The position numbers and the translations under genes are program-made. Under the pieces are notes generated by a model. That model worked only from the letters and a program-made list of their open reading frames with translations, did no database searches and had not been told where the DNA came from. Of a stretch of DNA of 64,000 nt, positions 25,032-35,345 are shown one piece after another. The stretch is taken from positions 124,001 through 188,000 of the forward strand of contig CAJVGD010000006.1 of the NCBI GenBank assembly GCA_910890315.1, read 5' to 3'. Positions within the stretch are counted from its first letter, which is position 1. Each line of letters begins with the position of its first letter. Origin of the DNA: Serendipita indica DSM 11827. Lineage: Eukaryota; Basidiomycota; Agaricomycetes; Sebacinales; Serendipitaceae.

Positions 25032-28000
25032 CTATACCTCCCGTGCTGATGAACAGCTATCAGGGGTGCGCATCGTCAGACTATCGCGAAGATATCCTCC
25101 GAACCCGGTATGCACACGAAGTGCCCTTCTTGCCGAGTTTATATATTCTTCCCATTGCGCACGAGCACGGAGGGTGTCTGCAAGGCCATGCATTGCCGTA
25201 ATAGTGTCGGCATGGTCTTGTCCAAAATGCTCAATGTACATGTCAAGTAAGTCCCGCTGCAGCTTCACAGCCTCTTCCCATTGTCTACGGGTTTGCAGGG
25301 TATTTGCAAGGTTTGCCATGGTTGCGATTGAACCAGGATGACGTTGTCTAAGGAGCTCAATACGCATAGCAAGCGCCTCCCGTTCCAGCCTCTGGGCATC
25401 CTCCAGCTGTCCGCAATGTCGTGTCGCTTCGGCGAGCCAGCCCATTGTACGTACTGAATCCTGATGTGCACGACCGTGCATGTCCTGAAGTTTGGAAAGA
25501 GCGACCTTGAGCAGTTTTCTGGTATCCTTCCAGAAGCCCAAGGACTTGTAGACCTGGTGAAAACCGATTGTATGCGCGAGGTCTGCCTCCTTGATCGTTT
25601 GAGGAAGAGCATCAATATGCGGTACTAGTTGCCAGTACCAGCTGTTGCTCTCTCTGGGTCGCTGTGCCACTCCGAGCAGGATTCGAGCGGCCATCCGTTT
25701 ATACTGAATCCCCTGCTCACCGAACGAATCTTGAATGTATCGTTGGAGAAGTGGATGGATCGAGTAAAACACGCTCCCCGAGGTGTCGGTAATTGTGTCG
25801 ATAAAAGACGCGCTCTGCGCCGCATCGATCAGAGCCTGGAACGATCTTTCATCCCAAGGGGAACAAAGAATGTCCGTGATATTGGAGACGATCGTCTCAT
25901 CGCCCTCTGGCGGGGGACAGCTCCTTAGGCCGGTGCGGGGAGCAAAGCCTGAAGCAATCGCCTCCTCGAACAGGGCCATAGGAATTCTTGTATGGTGGAA
26001 ACAGGCAAATATCTTCAGGAGCTTCTGCGCCTTGATCGGTAGCTGACGGAAGGACAGGTCGAATGCTGCATAGGCTGAATGAGAATCTTTGGTGCCCTTG
26101 AGCAGGCCTTCCCGCAGAAGTTGATATCGACGTTCTCGGAGGGTAGCGAGGTAGCTGTCGAAACGACGATTCTCGAAAATGTATGCCCCAGCTTGAGCGA
26201 CCGCAAGTGGCAGCGTCCCTATCTCCCTTACAATCTTCAAGGAGGCACCAATGGACGCAGGCTTGATGTTGGCGGTAGTATGAAGGAGCTCAATCGCTTC
26301 GCTTTCCGTCAGACCCTCCACGGGAATGGCACCGTCTGGCTCATAATTCCGACAGTTATGGTTCCTAGTCGCAATCAAAACTGCTCCATGAGGGGAGCTA
26401 GGAAGATAGGGGTCGAGTTTGAAGTCTTGGAAGTCGGCATTATCAAGGAAAAGTAACCAGCCCCCCCGGTTGTTGAGGTATGCAATAGCATCTTCCCATG
26501 TTGATTTCGCGTATTCAGGGCCGACCATGCGGATTTCTCTTTGCAAGTCGACCTCAAGTTGCCGTCTGCTACTCGCATCAACGACGATTACCCTGTTAAA
26601 GCTCGAAGACCGTGAGTAAAATTTGAGAGATTAGGATACTCCTTTCTTACAGGGCTTTATGTTCTTTAATCCATGTCGTTGCAAGTTGAGTTTTGCCAGC
26701 ACCTCCGGCGCCATACAGAATACAACGTGGTTGACGAGTTCTCCTGCCATTTGGAACGAGTAACCGATCCATGCGTGATTGGATTTTTGGACGCCTGATA
26801 TAGACCCTTGAACCGGGCGGTACAGGTTTGGGGATGTTTATGAGCTTGGGCACCAATGGCGGCTCTTCTTGAGGTGCACCTGAGGAGGGTCAGTGATTTG
26901 CGGTGGCTTTGTATTGTACATACTTGGATAAGTATTGTCTACGACGTTGCCAGTAACCTCCTTCATCCATCGAACTAGATAGGATAAAACAGCTTGATAG
27001 TCGCTCCGACTGCTGTCCGAGAACTTGACCATTTCGCAGTGGTCACCGTGGAGCACCTCCCGAGTTACTTTACGATCACCAACAAGAGTAGCGGCGTGGC
27101 GCGGTACAATCTAGAGAAGCAATTAGAGATCTAGCAATCAAGATTCGAAAGACCTTGCCATTTCTCGCCGACCCCAAACGGTAGGAGTCGGATATTCCTC
27201 ATAGAAGCAGACAGTTTCGAATCCCTCGCTGACTCTCTGATAATACATCTGTAAGTTCTCTAGCTCGTCCGAGTTTGGCTCCAGATGCCGAAGGAGATTG
27301 TTCGTCGTCTTCTTGAGGAGTGACCGCAATTTATTGAGGATCTGTAAATGCTTGACGCCGTTTGCACCAGAATGAGGAGTTCCGAAAAATAAAACGCCAT
27401 GAGTAGAGGGTAGGATATCACAGAAATCGGCATAGCGGTCGCTGTTGACAAGTGCCTTCGGAGGATGAGTGCAGTCCTTTCTCTTTTTGACACGACTAAC
27501 CTGTTTAAGAATGATCCCACCCAGGCTATGGGCCACGAACACGATCGGTCGCTGTAACGATGGAATTTAGTTGATTGGTCAAGGAAGGATTCAGGGCCTA
27601 CTCGAGGAGCACTCTGTCGCTTCCTTGAGAGCTCTTGCAAGAATTTTTCCGCATGTGTGCGTATTGTCTGCGTTGAAACGCGCCTCCGATTACAAGTGTT
27701 CGCGTCATAGCCATACGTGAGCACTCGTGCATTGGGCAAGTCGGCCGGCAAAAAGTCTTGAAGCCACAGTTTGCCATTCTCGGCCATCCAGGTCGTCTTC
27801 CTGTGACCATCTAGACCATGAATAGCGACGATACTGGAAGTTGGTTAGAGCTGCAAGCGCGTGTAATACCAAAGACAGCTCACTCAAGGGTAGGGTCGGC
27901 CCCGGCCGCAAGTTCCAGGAATCCAAAGTCCTCCGGCTCTGGTTTGGGCACCGGGAACGAGATGGTTTCTTGCTTTACATAACCACTTTCCCCTGTAATT

Positions 28001-28077
28001 GGGGTGGTTTTGGGCGAGAATAGCTTGGGGATGTGGAAGGATTTCTTGGCCCGTAAGGGAGAATGTGTAGTAGACAT
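25032..28077 (-). CDS. NLR-like STAND protein: alpha/beta hydrolase, NB-ARC, TPR
   Basis: Three-part architecture. (1) After a Pro/Ser-rich leader, a lipase-like alpha/beta hydrolase: IVAIHGLDGHRKTTWMAENG, LPNARVLTYGYDANT, nucleophile elbow VFVAHSLGGII, GVLFFGTPHSGANGVKHLQI, and catalytic His candidate in LHGDHCEMVKF. This is the class seen at the N-terminus of fungal SesB-like proteins. (2) NB-ARC: P-loop GAGGAGKT (about 26712-26689), Walker B GWLLFLDNAD, sensor VLIATRN and GLPL-like GTLPLAVAQAGAYI. (3) About three kinesin-light-chain type TPRs (MGWLAEATRHCGQLEDAQRL; MANLANTLQTRRQWEEAVKL; MHGLADTLRARAQWEEYINS) and a short divergent tail. Fungal NLR-like proteins act in self/non-self recognition and cell death; a specific trigger here is unknown. 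Frame open through all motifs; introns near 27840-27886, 27553-27602, 27112-27158, 26860-26925 and 26600-26650. Few TPRs for this class. Confidence 0.87.
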
Positions 28078-28765
28078 TTTCTTCGATGATTGTTCAGGAG
28101 ATCTGCTTGGTCATGAATGGGTTGGTTGAGGATCAAGAGGTGCGAGGTGTGTGTCCAATGCGGCAAATATGGGGAGACTGGATGCAGCACTGCCTCTTGA
28201 TCGCCATTCACGCCTTGGAAGACCTTAATGAGTAGGAAACAGCTGCTCCACCGACGTCTTTGAGATAGTAGCTCGCTGTAATGGGTGGCCGTTCGAAGTG
28301 GAAGCTCCTCATTGGTGTACACGCTCAAAGCTGCATGTATGCTGGTTGGCAGACTCATCTTTATTCGCTATGTTATCGCTATGCCAGAACTCGGATTTTG
28401 ATCAGATCGGTTATGTCCATTTCATTTGGCGGGTTTGACGTGAAGAGACAGAGGTTGGCTGACTGCGAGAATGCGGGGAATATTGTTTGCAATAACTCTG
28501 GGCCGGTCCCGCGGCCAGGACCGTTGCGTTGGTCGCAACGAGGTCTAAGAAGGTTAGAGTTATCGGCATACCCCTTGAGCTTAGCCGCCACCTAGGCTCA
28601 ATCCTCGTGTTCTATTGCACAGGCATTCTATGAGTGTATTTACTGTTATGCACTCCCACCCACATGTGCTAGCCACATATTCATCAGGCTCATATTTTCT
28701 TTATATGGAGGGGCCTACCGTTGAGTAGTATTTCCACCCTCATTTTCAGCCAGATAACGTCTGAG
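28078..28765. other. Intergenic region upstream of the NLR-like gene
   Basis: About 690 bases: promoter of the NLR-like gene and 3' region of tubulin cofactor C. Short open frames here lack recognisable domains. A 7-base perfect stem (CGTTGCG/CGCAACG, around 28524-28542) is the only structure noticed. Confidence 0.45.
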
Positions 28766-29983
28766 TTAATCTCTGTTCATACTGGGATCAAATGACTTTG
28801 GCTGCAGGAATTTTGCAAGGGTCGAGTCAAGGCGCTGGGCAGACGCCGCATCTGACCACGCATCTGCCTTCAATTGATCCTCCTGTGGCATGATCGACCA
28901 GTTTGGGGAGGGTGCTGATCGGATCCACAGAAAATCCTGGACTTCCGCAAAGCGATTCTTCTAAGGGCTCATTAGACAGTGGCGTGCGGTATACATCTGA
29001 CAAACCTCGCTATCCAAGTCTGCACCAGCAGGTAGATTGTAAGGAGCAAATCGCATTGCTGTGCACTTTTCCAGGATGGGGGTCGAGGTGACATGGAGAT
29101 ACACGTCCACTCTCGTCGATGTATGGATCCGAAACTGCATTGAACAGTCAGGAGTCTTCAAGGGTGAACATGAGGCATACCTGATGACACGCTATTGCAA
29201 GCACAGACTCCTGGCACTCGTGAAGCAGTGCACTCCCTTGGACGGGGGCAACGAGGACAACGCACTGTTTCAAGCCAGTGACATGGAGTGCTCCAATGGA
29301 TCCGTTGAGGAGATGGGAGTCTGTCGCGAGATCAACGACGCACTCTGACAACGAGGTCAATGTGACCTCGGGACGTGAATCTGCCTCTATTGAATTGGGT
29401 AAATTTTGAGGAGTTCATGAACTGTGAGATATTCCTTTGTACGATTACTGAATCCGAGTCGAATCTGAGATGACTGCGCTGCCGAAGGCTCTGCTACTTG
29501 GGTAGCCAAACTCGGGCTAGTCGTAGTTGCCTCTAGTACTGGAGGAATAGGAGACGGCGTCGTACTGGGTGGAGGTTTCTTGAATGAGAATTTAGCACCA
29601 GCCCGCGCCTTGCCAGACGCCGACGAGCCGCCTTGAAGTTTCTCCTCGAGTTTTCTTTCTACCTCTTTAATCGCCTCGAGTCGAACAGACCATTAGGGTG
29701 GAACTTTGTCAGTGATGCCAGCACTCACCAATTCGCTTTGGCGCTGATCGTATGTGGGCAGGTATGGCGTAGCGTCTATGAGATCCTTGCGAAGCTTAGA
29801 CACTCCGGAGATTAACTCTTCCTTGTGGGCTTGGGAATAGCTTGAAGCCGTATTGGTGATGCGATCCGAGACCGCTTATTGGATGGATTAGCGTACATTC
29901 TGTGAAAAAGGTGGGCGCAAACCTTGTACATCAGTTCGAAACTTTGTGGAAAATGACGCGGCTAATGTCGAGTTCACAGCCAT
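28766..29983 (-). CDS. Tubulin-folding cofactor C
   Basis: Cofactor C acts in tubulin heterodimer assembly and stimulates beta-tubulin GTP hydrolysis. The N-terminal exon MAVNSTLAASFSTKFRTD leads to a helical spectrin-like region (AHKEELISGVSKLRKDLIDA; ATPYLPTYDQRQSEL; RLEAIKEVERKLEEKLQGGS). A Pro/Ser linker (FKKPPPSTTPSPIPPVLE) follows. The C-terminal TBCC beta-helix reads GSIGALHVTGLKQCVVLVAP, VQGSALLHECQESVLAIACH, Q-FRIHTSTRVDVYLHVTS, TPILEKCTAMRFAPYN, and the end NRFAEVQDFLWIRSAPSPNW with SIMPQED. The catalytic Arg of TBCC proteins is expected in the QFRIH segment, which is present. Introns fitted include about 29014-28971 before KNRFAEVQ. The stop at 28768 gives a tail of about 40 residues after the usual end. 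Confidence 0.9.
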
Positions 29984-30081
29984 TGTGGTAGATGGACAGG
30001 AAGCTTATCAGTGACCAGCGTCAATTGTCGAGTGGGGATAGATAATGCTACAAAAATGTCAATTTTACATACAACTATACT

Positions 30082-30931
30082 CTATGACGTAGAACTGGAC
30101 TCTTCCTCGGCTTGAGCCTTTTGTAAGGCCTCTTCCAAACGACGAGCCAGACCTTCGGTCAATTTAGGAGGCCCATCCGTCGTGAACAGTCGGTATGTTG
30201 GCATCTTGGAGTACGTTTCCGCCATAACCTATGGTGACGGTTGGCAATCAACGGGAGCAAGAATGAATCACTTGCCTTTCCATCTTCGACCATGACCGAC
30301 GCGATGATATCATCTGGATTTCCTATCCTCCCTAGTGCAGGAACATTCCGCATGTCTACACATATTAGTCACTTGTCGTGAATCTCCAGCATTGTCTCAC
30401 CATGTATATGCATCCACCCAGACTTTCGGTTGACCGCCTCTGCATTGACAAACTCGTCGCCTCCATCTTGTAGAGTCTTTTTAATGGTATCGTGCATGAG
30501 TTCCAGGAATCCCACTACGAAATATCAATACTCGTCCTTCCATGAACGACGAAACAAAACGTACAATTCGTCTTGAAGTCATTCAACCCAGGCTCCTGTC
30601 CCTTTCCCTGGCCCTGATCTACAGCACTCTCTTGACCTTCACCGTTCTCAGTAGCCTCGATAGCAGGAATGACGCCCAAGATGGTTTTCGACCCGTCGAC
30701 CGAACTCGGCGGTCGAGGCAAAAAAGACACGGCAAACACCTTTTTAGACCAATGTACCAAGTTTTCAGGCGCAGGTACGAGATGATAGTAGAGCTCTTCG
30801 AGTGGCGGTTGTGATGTTGGACGCGTCGAGTTTGCTCGACGGAGCGTAGACGAGAGAGGTACCCGTCTTGCTGTACGAGAAGTGGATAATAAAGACTGGA
30901 AGATAACAGTGCTTCGACTTCTGGGTATCAT
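30082..30931 (-). CDS. Conserved hypothetical protein, probably mitochondrial
   Basis: I do not recognise a named family. Start MIPRSRSTVIFQSLLSTSRT with a further Arg/Ser-rich stretch and no acids looks like a mitochondrial presequence. Then come PPLEELYYHLVPAPENLVHW, SKKVFAVSFLPRPPSSVDGS, KTILGVIPAIEATENGEGQE, an acidic/Gln low-complexity part, a helical middle exon including LMHDTIKKTLQDGGDEFVNA and WMHIH, then MRNVPALGRIGNPDDIIASV, MVEDGK, AETYSKMPTYRLFTTDGPPK and LTEGLARRLEEALQKAQAEE. About 240 residues over four exons. The regular exon structure and compositional pattern indicate a real gene. It follows the cofactor C promoter on the same strand with a 98-base gap. Confidence 0.75.
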
Positions 30932-31337
30932 TCTGATCGGCTGACGGAACTGACGAGATGGTCGAGTTCAAGGCCTGCTTAGCGTTCTTTCGTGTGAACG
31001 TGCATAGGGGATGGAATTACACGAAAGACCATCGTATCAACGATACAACGGTCTTCTAGCTACAGGACGAGTAGGTAGCAGAAAGCTAAAAACAGAACTC
31101 GTCTCCACTGCAACTCGTCGGAAAACCTGATATAAGGGAGCCGAGTCCAAAGATTCGAAAGTATATTTGACTTTTGGAGTAAATCGTTAAAGGGTTCGTT
31201 AGGAGATATCTAGTAGGGTCATTATATGCGCGCAGGTAGTATCGTCGGTCGCGTTTGTCAAGAAAAGGGCTGATAATTGCGGAATATATACCGAGTCGAT
31301 GATATGACGAGAGGTCATTTTCTTGCATGCGGCATAA
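30932..31337. other. Intergenic region
   Basis: About 400 bases between the diacylglycerol kinase stop and the start of the hypothetical mitochondrial gene, both on the minus strand. Presumably promoter plus 3' untranslated region; no other element recognised. Confidence 0.5.
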
Positions 31338-32861
31338 TCATAGCCATCTGCTATCGATCCAGTGGACTAGAGCGACGTATAACCAGATGCCAATTCCAGA
31401 TAGAATCGGCAACGTTAGGTTGTCATCGAGGTCTCCCAAATCTAGAAACAGTAAGTAATGTGACCGACAGATACAAAGACGATGAACGCACCAAGAGCTT
31501 CCGAGACGGCAGTGGCAAAACCAGACCAAAAGGCCATTACAACAAGACCAGGCCATCCACCCCCAACACGTTGTGTCCAGTACCAACTAGACGGGAGCGA
31601 CTTGACGGGTGTCGAAGTGAAATTGGTATATGATAGCGCGAGGTCACGCAGCTGCTCCCAGTTTGAGGACGAGATCATCGACCACGACAAGGCTGGTCGA
31701 GAAGCAACAATGGGTACTACTGGGGCCTGAGCACCATGGATGCTCAAAAATGCGCAAGTGATCAAGCCACCAGTGACCCAAGCTGCAGCATATCCCGCTG
31801 TCGACTTGCGGGGTGCAAAAGGCAGACCGATATAGGGAATACGACGAGGGAGAGGTGGCGTATATCTTCCCCAGAGACGACCGATCGTCGATGCAGCGGT
31901 ATCGGCCCACGAAAGGATCAAGATGGAGACGACAGCGATATCCCTATGAAATGGTCAGAAGAGCCACGAGTGACAAATTAGGCTGGCTTACGCCGGGTAA
32001 AAGGTGAGGACAAAGATGACTCCAATGAGATACCAGACGGTGCCGTTAATCTTGTTCTTCTCGCTCTCTCGCATCAAAAAGCCCACAGTCTTTTCGTAGA
32101 GGGTTTCGATGGTGGGGTTGCGAAGTCGAATGAAATCGATAAAGGAGATGCCAAACAGTAGGACGGACAATACAGCGACAATTGGGGGTATAGTAAAGTC
32201 GAACGCGTACAGGCAGCACACCACGATGCCTGATAAGGAATTTAGCGGACTTGTATGCTAGTTAATATCCTCACGTACCAATGGACGAGTGGAGCGCCTT
32301 TCGTGGGATTTCCAAGTCGACTTTGGCGGGCGCAGGGCGGGATTGCTCGAGTCGTGAGACCTCCGCAGTTGTGGGCTCTGTCTGCAGAGGCTCCACAGCC
32401 GGTGCCGGAGGAGCGTCGATAGCGTCTATGTGCTGATAAGATGACTTGTGGTGCTCGAGATGGCCATTGCCGTTGGGAACGGCATGTGTCCGCGCGGCCT
32501 GGCGGTCTATTTTTGCCATAATATCGTCTACATCTTCCATGAGCTCGTTCATCGACGAGGCTTTGATGAGCGAGCTGATAGTGGTCGGCTCCTCGGCCAA
32601 GGTGGAACCGTTGGATGACGCCGCCAACGAAATGCGTGCGCTTCTCCTCCTGACTGGCTGGACTTGCTTTAATATTGCTGTCGAGTCAGCAGAGCGCATG
32701 GTGGATGATGGCATTTCGTTGTGGGACGTGTTGGGAGAAAACGGCGAGGGCGAGCGCGCGCTAGAATGAAGACGCGCCGACGAGGTGCGTTTTACTGGAC
32801 TTTCTGGACGTTTACCTGACTGTCTCGACGCGCTGTGCTGCCTTGTGAGCGCAGTGGGCAT
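31338..32861 (-). CDS. DGK1: CTP-dependent diacylglycerol kinase
   Basis: ER and nuclear-envelope membrane enzyme that phosphorylates diacylglycerol to phosphatidate using CTP, opposing the lipin Pah1. The first exon encodes about 195 mostly disordered residues (Ser/Pro/Arg-rich, with ISSLIKASSMNELMEDVDDI). The catalytic membrane part, of the phosphatidate cytidylyltransferase/dolichol kinase-like fold, follows: RKALHSSIG, FTIPPIVAVLSVLLFGISFI, NPTIETLYEKTVGFLMRESE, KNKINGTVWYLIGVIFVLTF, SWADTAASTIGRLWGRYTPP, PFAPRKSTAGYAAAWVTGGL, WPGLVVMAFWSGFATAVSEA and LDDNLTLPILSGIGIWLYVA. Several transmembrane segments are evident. Introns at about 32276-32224, 31990-31943 and 31495-31446. Length and motif order fit Dgk1. 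Confidence 0.9.
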
Positions 32862-33227
32862 TGTTTCTCGTGCGTGACGGAACGGCGCGTCTCAACAAAT
32901 GGGAATTGCTGGACGAGTTGAAGAAATAGACGGGGGATAGCAGAGCGTCTATAGCCAGCCAAATGCTCAAAAGCTGGTCGAAAGTCGTGGCAACTGGTCA
33001 AAAAGCAACAACGGGCTTTGTTTGTTTGGCTGAGCTTCCCAAGCCCCCCTCCACGTGCCGGCCTCGAATTCCCGTATATTCTAGCTTTTGATATTTGATG
33101 TGGTCCTTTTATTCCCGTACAGCCCGCCTTCGACCGACATTCGCGCTCACAGCCCTTTTGCTGATCCCAACCGGGGATGCTGCTAACCGGTGTAGAAGCA
33201 ACCTTGTAGCTGCCCACAATCCCACCA
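32862..33227. promoter_or_regulatory. Divergent promoter region of DGK1 and the SnoaL-like gene
   Basis: About 366 bases between two start codons pointing apart. No specific motif stands out. Confidence 0.5.
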
Positions 33228-33865
33228 ATGGCTGCTTCCTCCGCACAAGACCTCGTAGAACGCTATCTAGCTGCCTACAAGGCTTTGGATTTACCCGCCA
33301 TGGAGGCTTGCATGGACCCTTCGTTCACCTTTAGTGACCCAGCGTTCCCATCCCTCGACGGTATGCACTCAGGCCAGTATACTCCCTAGCTGACCCTTTT
33401 GCAATAGCTGCTCATGCAAAGGGAATGTTTGCAATGTAATTAGTCCTGGCCAGAGCCTCTTCAGTCGCTAACCTCCTCAGGTTCGTCACCAACAAGGATA
33501 CGAACAAGATGCAGGTCGAATACAAGGACGTCAAAAAAGGAGCAAATGACTTGACTGTAGGACCACTCCCTAACATAAGAACATCGTCTAATTTCTTGTA
33601 GTACACTGCGACCTATACCGTCCAATATCTCTTCGCCGGTCGACCAGTGCTCAACACCATCAAGACGACTCTCACAATCTCCCCAACCACAAATCTCTTG
33701 GCCTCGCAGGTAGACGAATTTCCATTCTGGGCCTGGAGTCGACAGGCCCTCGGACTTCCTGGTCTCTTCCTTGGATGGAGCGGCTACCTCCAAAACCAAG
33801 TTCAAACCAACGCAGGTGCAAAGCTCGAAAAGTTTTTGGCAAAGTCGCAGCAGTCCCAGTCATAG
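33228..33865 (+). CDS. SnoaL-like (NTF2 fold) protein
   Basis: Small cone-shaped NTF2-fold protein. Exons: MAASSAQDLVERYLAAYKAL with DLPAMEACMDPSFTFSDPAF, PSLDG; then HAKGMFAMFVTNKDTNKMQV and EYKDVKKGANDLT; then YTATYTVQYLFAGRPVLNTI, KTTLTISPTTNLLASQVDEF, PFWAWSRQALGLPGLFLGWS and a helical tail. The motif of an N-terminal helix (Y-x-A-x2-A-L-D) followed by 'DPSFTFSDP' is typical of SnoaL-like polyketide-cyclase/isomerase relatives, and the WAWSRQALG segment is common in fungal members. Reaction unknown. Introns about 33361-33412, 33437-33480 and 33558-33601. Start ATG 33228 has the expected spacing before the first helix. Confidence 0.8.
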
Positions 33866-33888
33866 AGATTCAGAATAGACTTATTTAT

Positions 33889-35157
33889 TCAACACCAACA
33901 AAACTTTTCGTTATGCTCCCACACAACCTTCTTGCTTCCATACCATGCTAAACCAGGTAAATGCTCGTCTCTTGGACCCGTCTTTCCTCCTAGCTTTTCT
34001 CCAATCTGAGCAAGGTGCGGCGGCAGGTTCCACACCTCGACATTCTCGAGTGACAACTCCCGAGCGATTTGGACCGCTGCATAAAGAAGTGCCGGGAAGC
34101 TCTCTTCAGTCGCACGTAAGCGTGTGATGATCAGTGTCGAGAGACCCGACGGCCCGGGATCCAGTGCCCATGTCGCAAATGAAAACGCTTCGGGGGTTTC
34201 AATCAGTGCTCCCCATCTGTCACCCTTCCATGAGCTAGGAACAAAGTTTTTGTTCCTCTCATAGAGAAACTGGGCCACTCCGTTATCTGGGAGGAAGGAA
34301 AATGTCGTCGAGGTAGATGGTTCGGTCGCGAGTTCGGTCCGCAGAAGCTCAGCATCTCGTTTCCAGACCCTCTCCTGTTCCTCATTAGAGATCCACCGGA
34401 ATCCCTCTGGCCTAGAATCTGTAATGTCGATCGTGACTGGCCATATCGTCCCATTAGGATCATGGGTAATCCAAGCCTTGTCCAAATGCTCATCTCCGAC
34501 TCCGGGTCCACATTTGTTATAGAACCCATCCCCGACGTCGCTGTACAGCACGGATGCGACCCCTTTGCCCAATCCCTCCGGAACAGACGGTGGCTCACCC
34601 CAGGCGGCAGCGGGAAACGGTGGAAGAAGTTCGGGTTTGATAAGGACAAAGTGAAGGAGACGCATGAGGTGCTTTGCGTATCCTTTGCCGCGGTGTCGCT
34701 CAGCAGTGAAGACCGATGCAATTCCGTACGCGACTGAATCTATTCACAAACGTCAGCAGATGACATAGTCGAACCGAATAGCAGTAAAATATGTATGTAC
34801 ATACTCGGTTCACCCGAGACAATTGCCTCTCGATGGTATCTGGAGGCTCGGTCGGTTGGTGATCCGAATAAGACCAAGTTGAAACTTACGTTTCACATGA
34901 ACTGAAAAAGTCAGTGGTGGTAGGATCCGACCTGGGGGCGAGTACCCTAGAAAGGTTTGAGAACGGATCCCGGAACAGAGCCTCGGAACGCACCAGATGG
35001 TCATTTTTCCATGATCCGCATGAGGCTTTGTATCCAACATCTCCTCTCGACCAACATACTCCTCCTGAGTCATTCTATGGCCCCATTCCGGAAAGGTTCG
35101 TATTCTGGATTCCCGAATTTGTTCAGATGTCGCCGGGAAGATTGACAAAGAATTCAT
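33889..35157 (-). CDS. LYC1-type lysine N6-acetyltransferase (GNAT)
   Basis: GNAT acetyltransferase related to fungal LYC1, which acetylates the side chain of free lysine in lysine catabolism. N-terminal exon: MNSLSIFPATSEQIRESRIR, TFPEWGHRMTQEEYVGREEM and MTIWCVPR. The middle exons carry the acetyl-CoA binding turn (encoded on the minus strand about 34690-34640: RHRGKGYAKHLMRLLHFVLI). Then ASVLYSDVGDGFYNKCGPGV, the LYC1 signature, and a long C-terminal domain (WPVTIDITDSRPEGFRWISN; NKNFVPSSWKGDRWGALIET; SLENVEVWNLPPHLAQIGEK; LPGLAWYGSKKVVWEHNEKF). About 380 residues. Introns around 34740-34800 and 34870-34990. Its stop lies 23 bases past the convergent SnoaL-like stop, so the 3' untranslated regions probably overlap. 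Confidence 0.84.
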
Positions 35158-35345
35158 GGGAGCAGACGAGCAAGATCAAAGGGATTGAAGGTGAACTTTG
35201 AGTCAGCTTTGCCATCCGGCTTCTTATACGCGAGGGGCCAGGGCCGACAGTGTCAACGCATCTTCTGACAGACCACCAGGAATTACAACGGTACAGACGA
35301 GAACGGATAAAGTAGACGGAGCCATGGCGCACGGCTTGACGAGCG

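Noticed and set aside
26079-26456. Plus-strand frame of 125 codons inside the NLR-like gene
   Set aside because: It is antisense to the intact NB-ARC coding region, and its sequence has no domain; a shadow frame.
28500-28545. Short perfect stem CGTTGCG/CGCAACG as a terminator or RNA element
   Set aside because: Seven base pairs in an intergenic region of a eukaryote; no supporting context.
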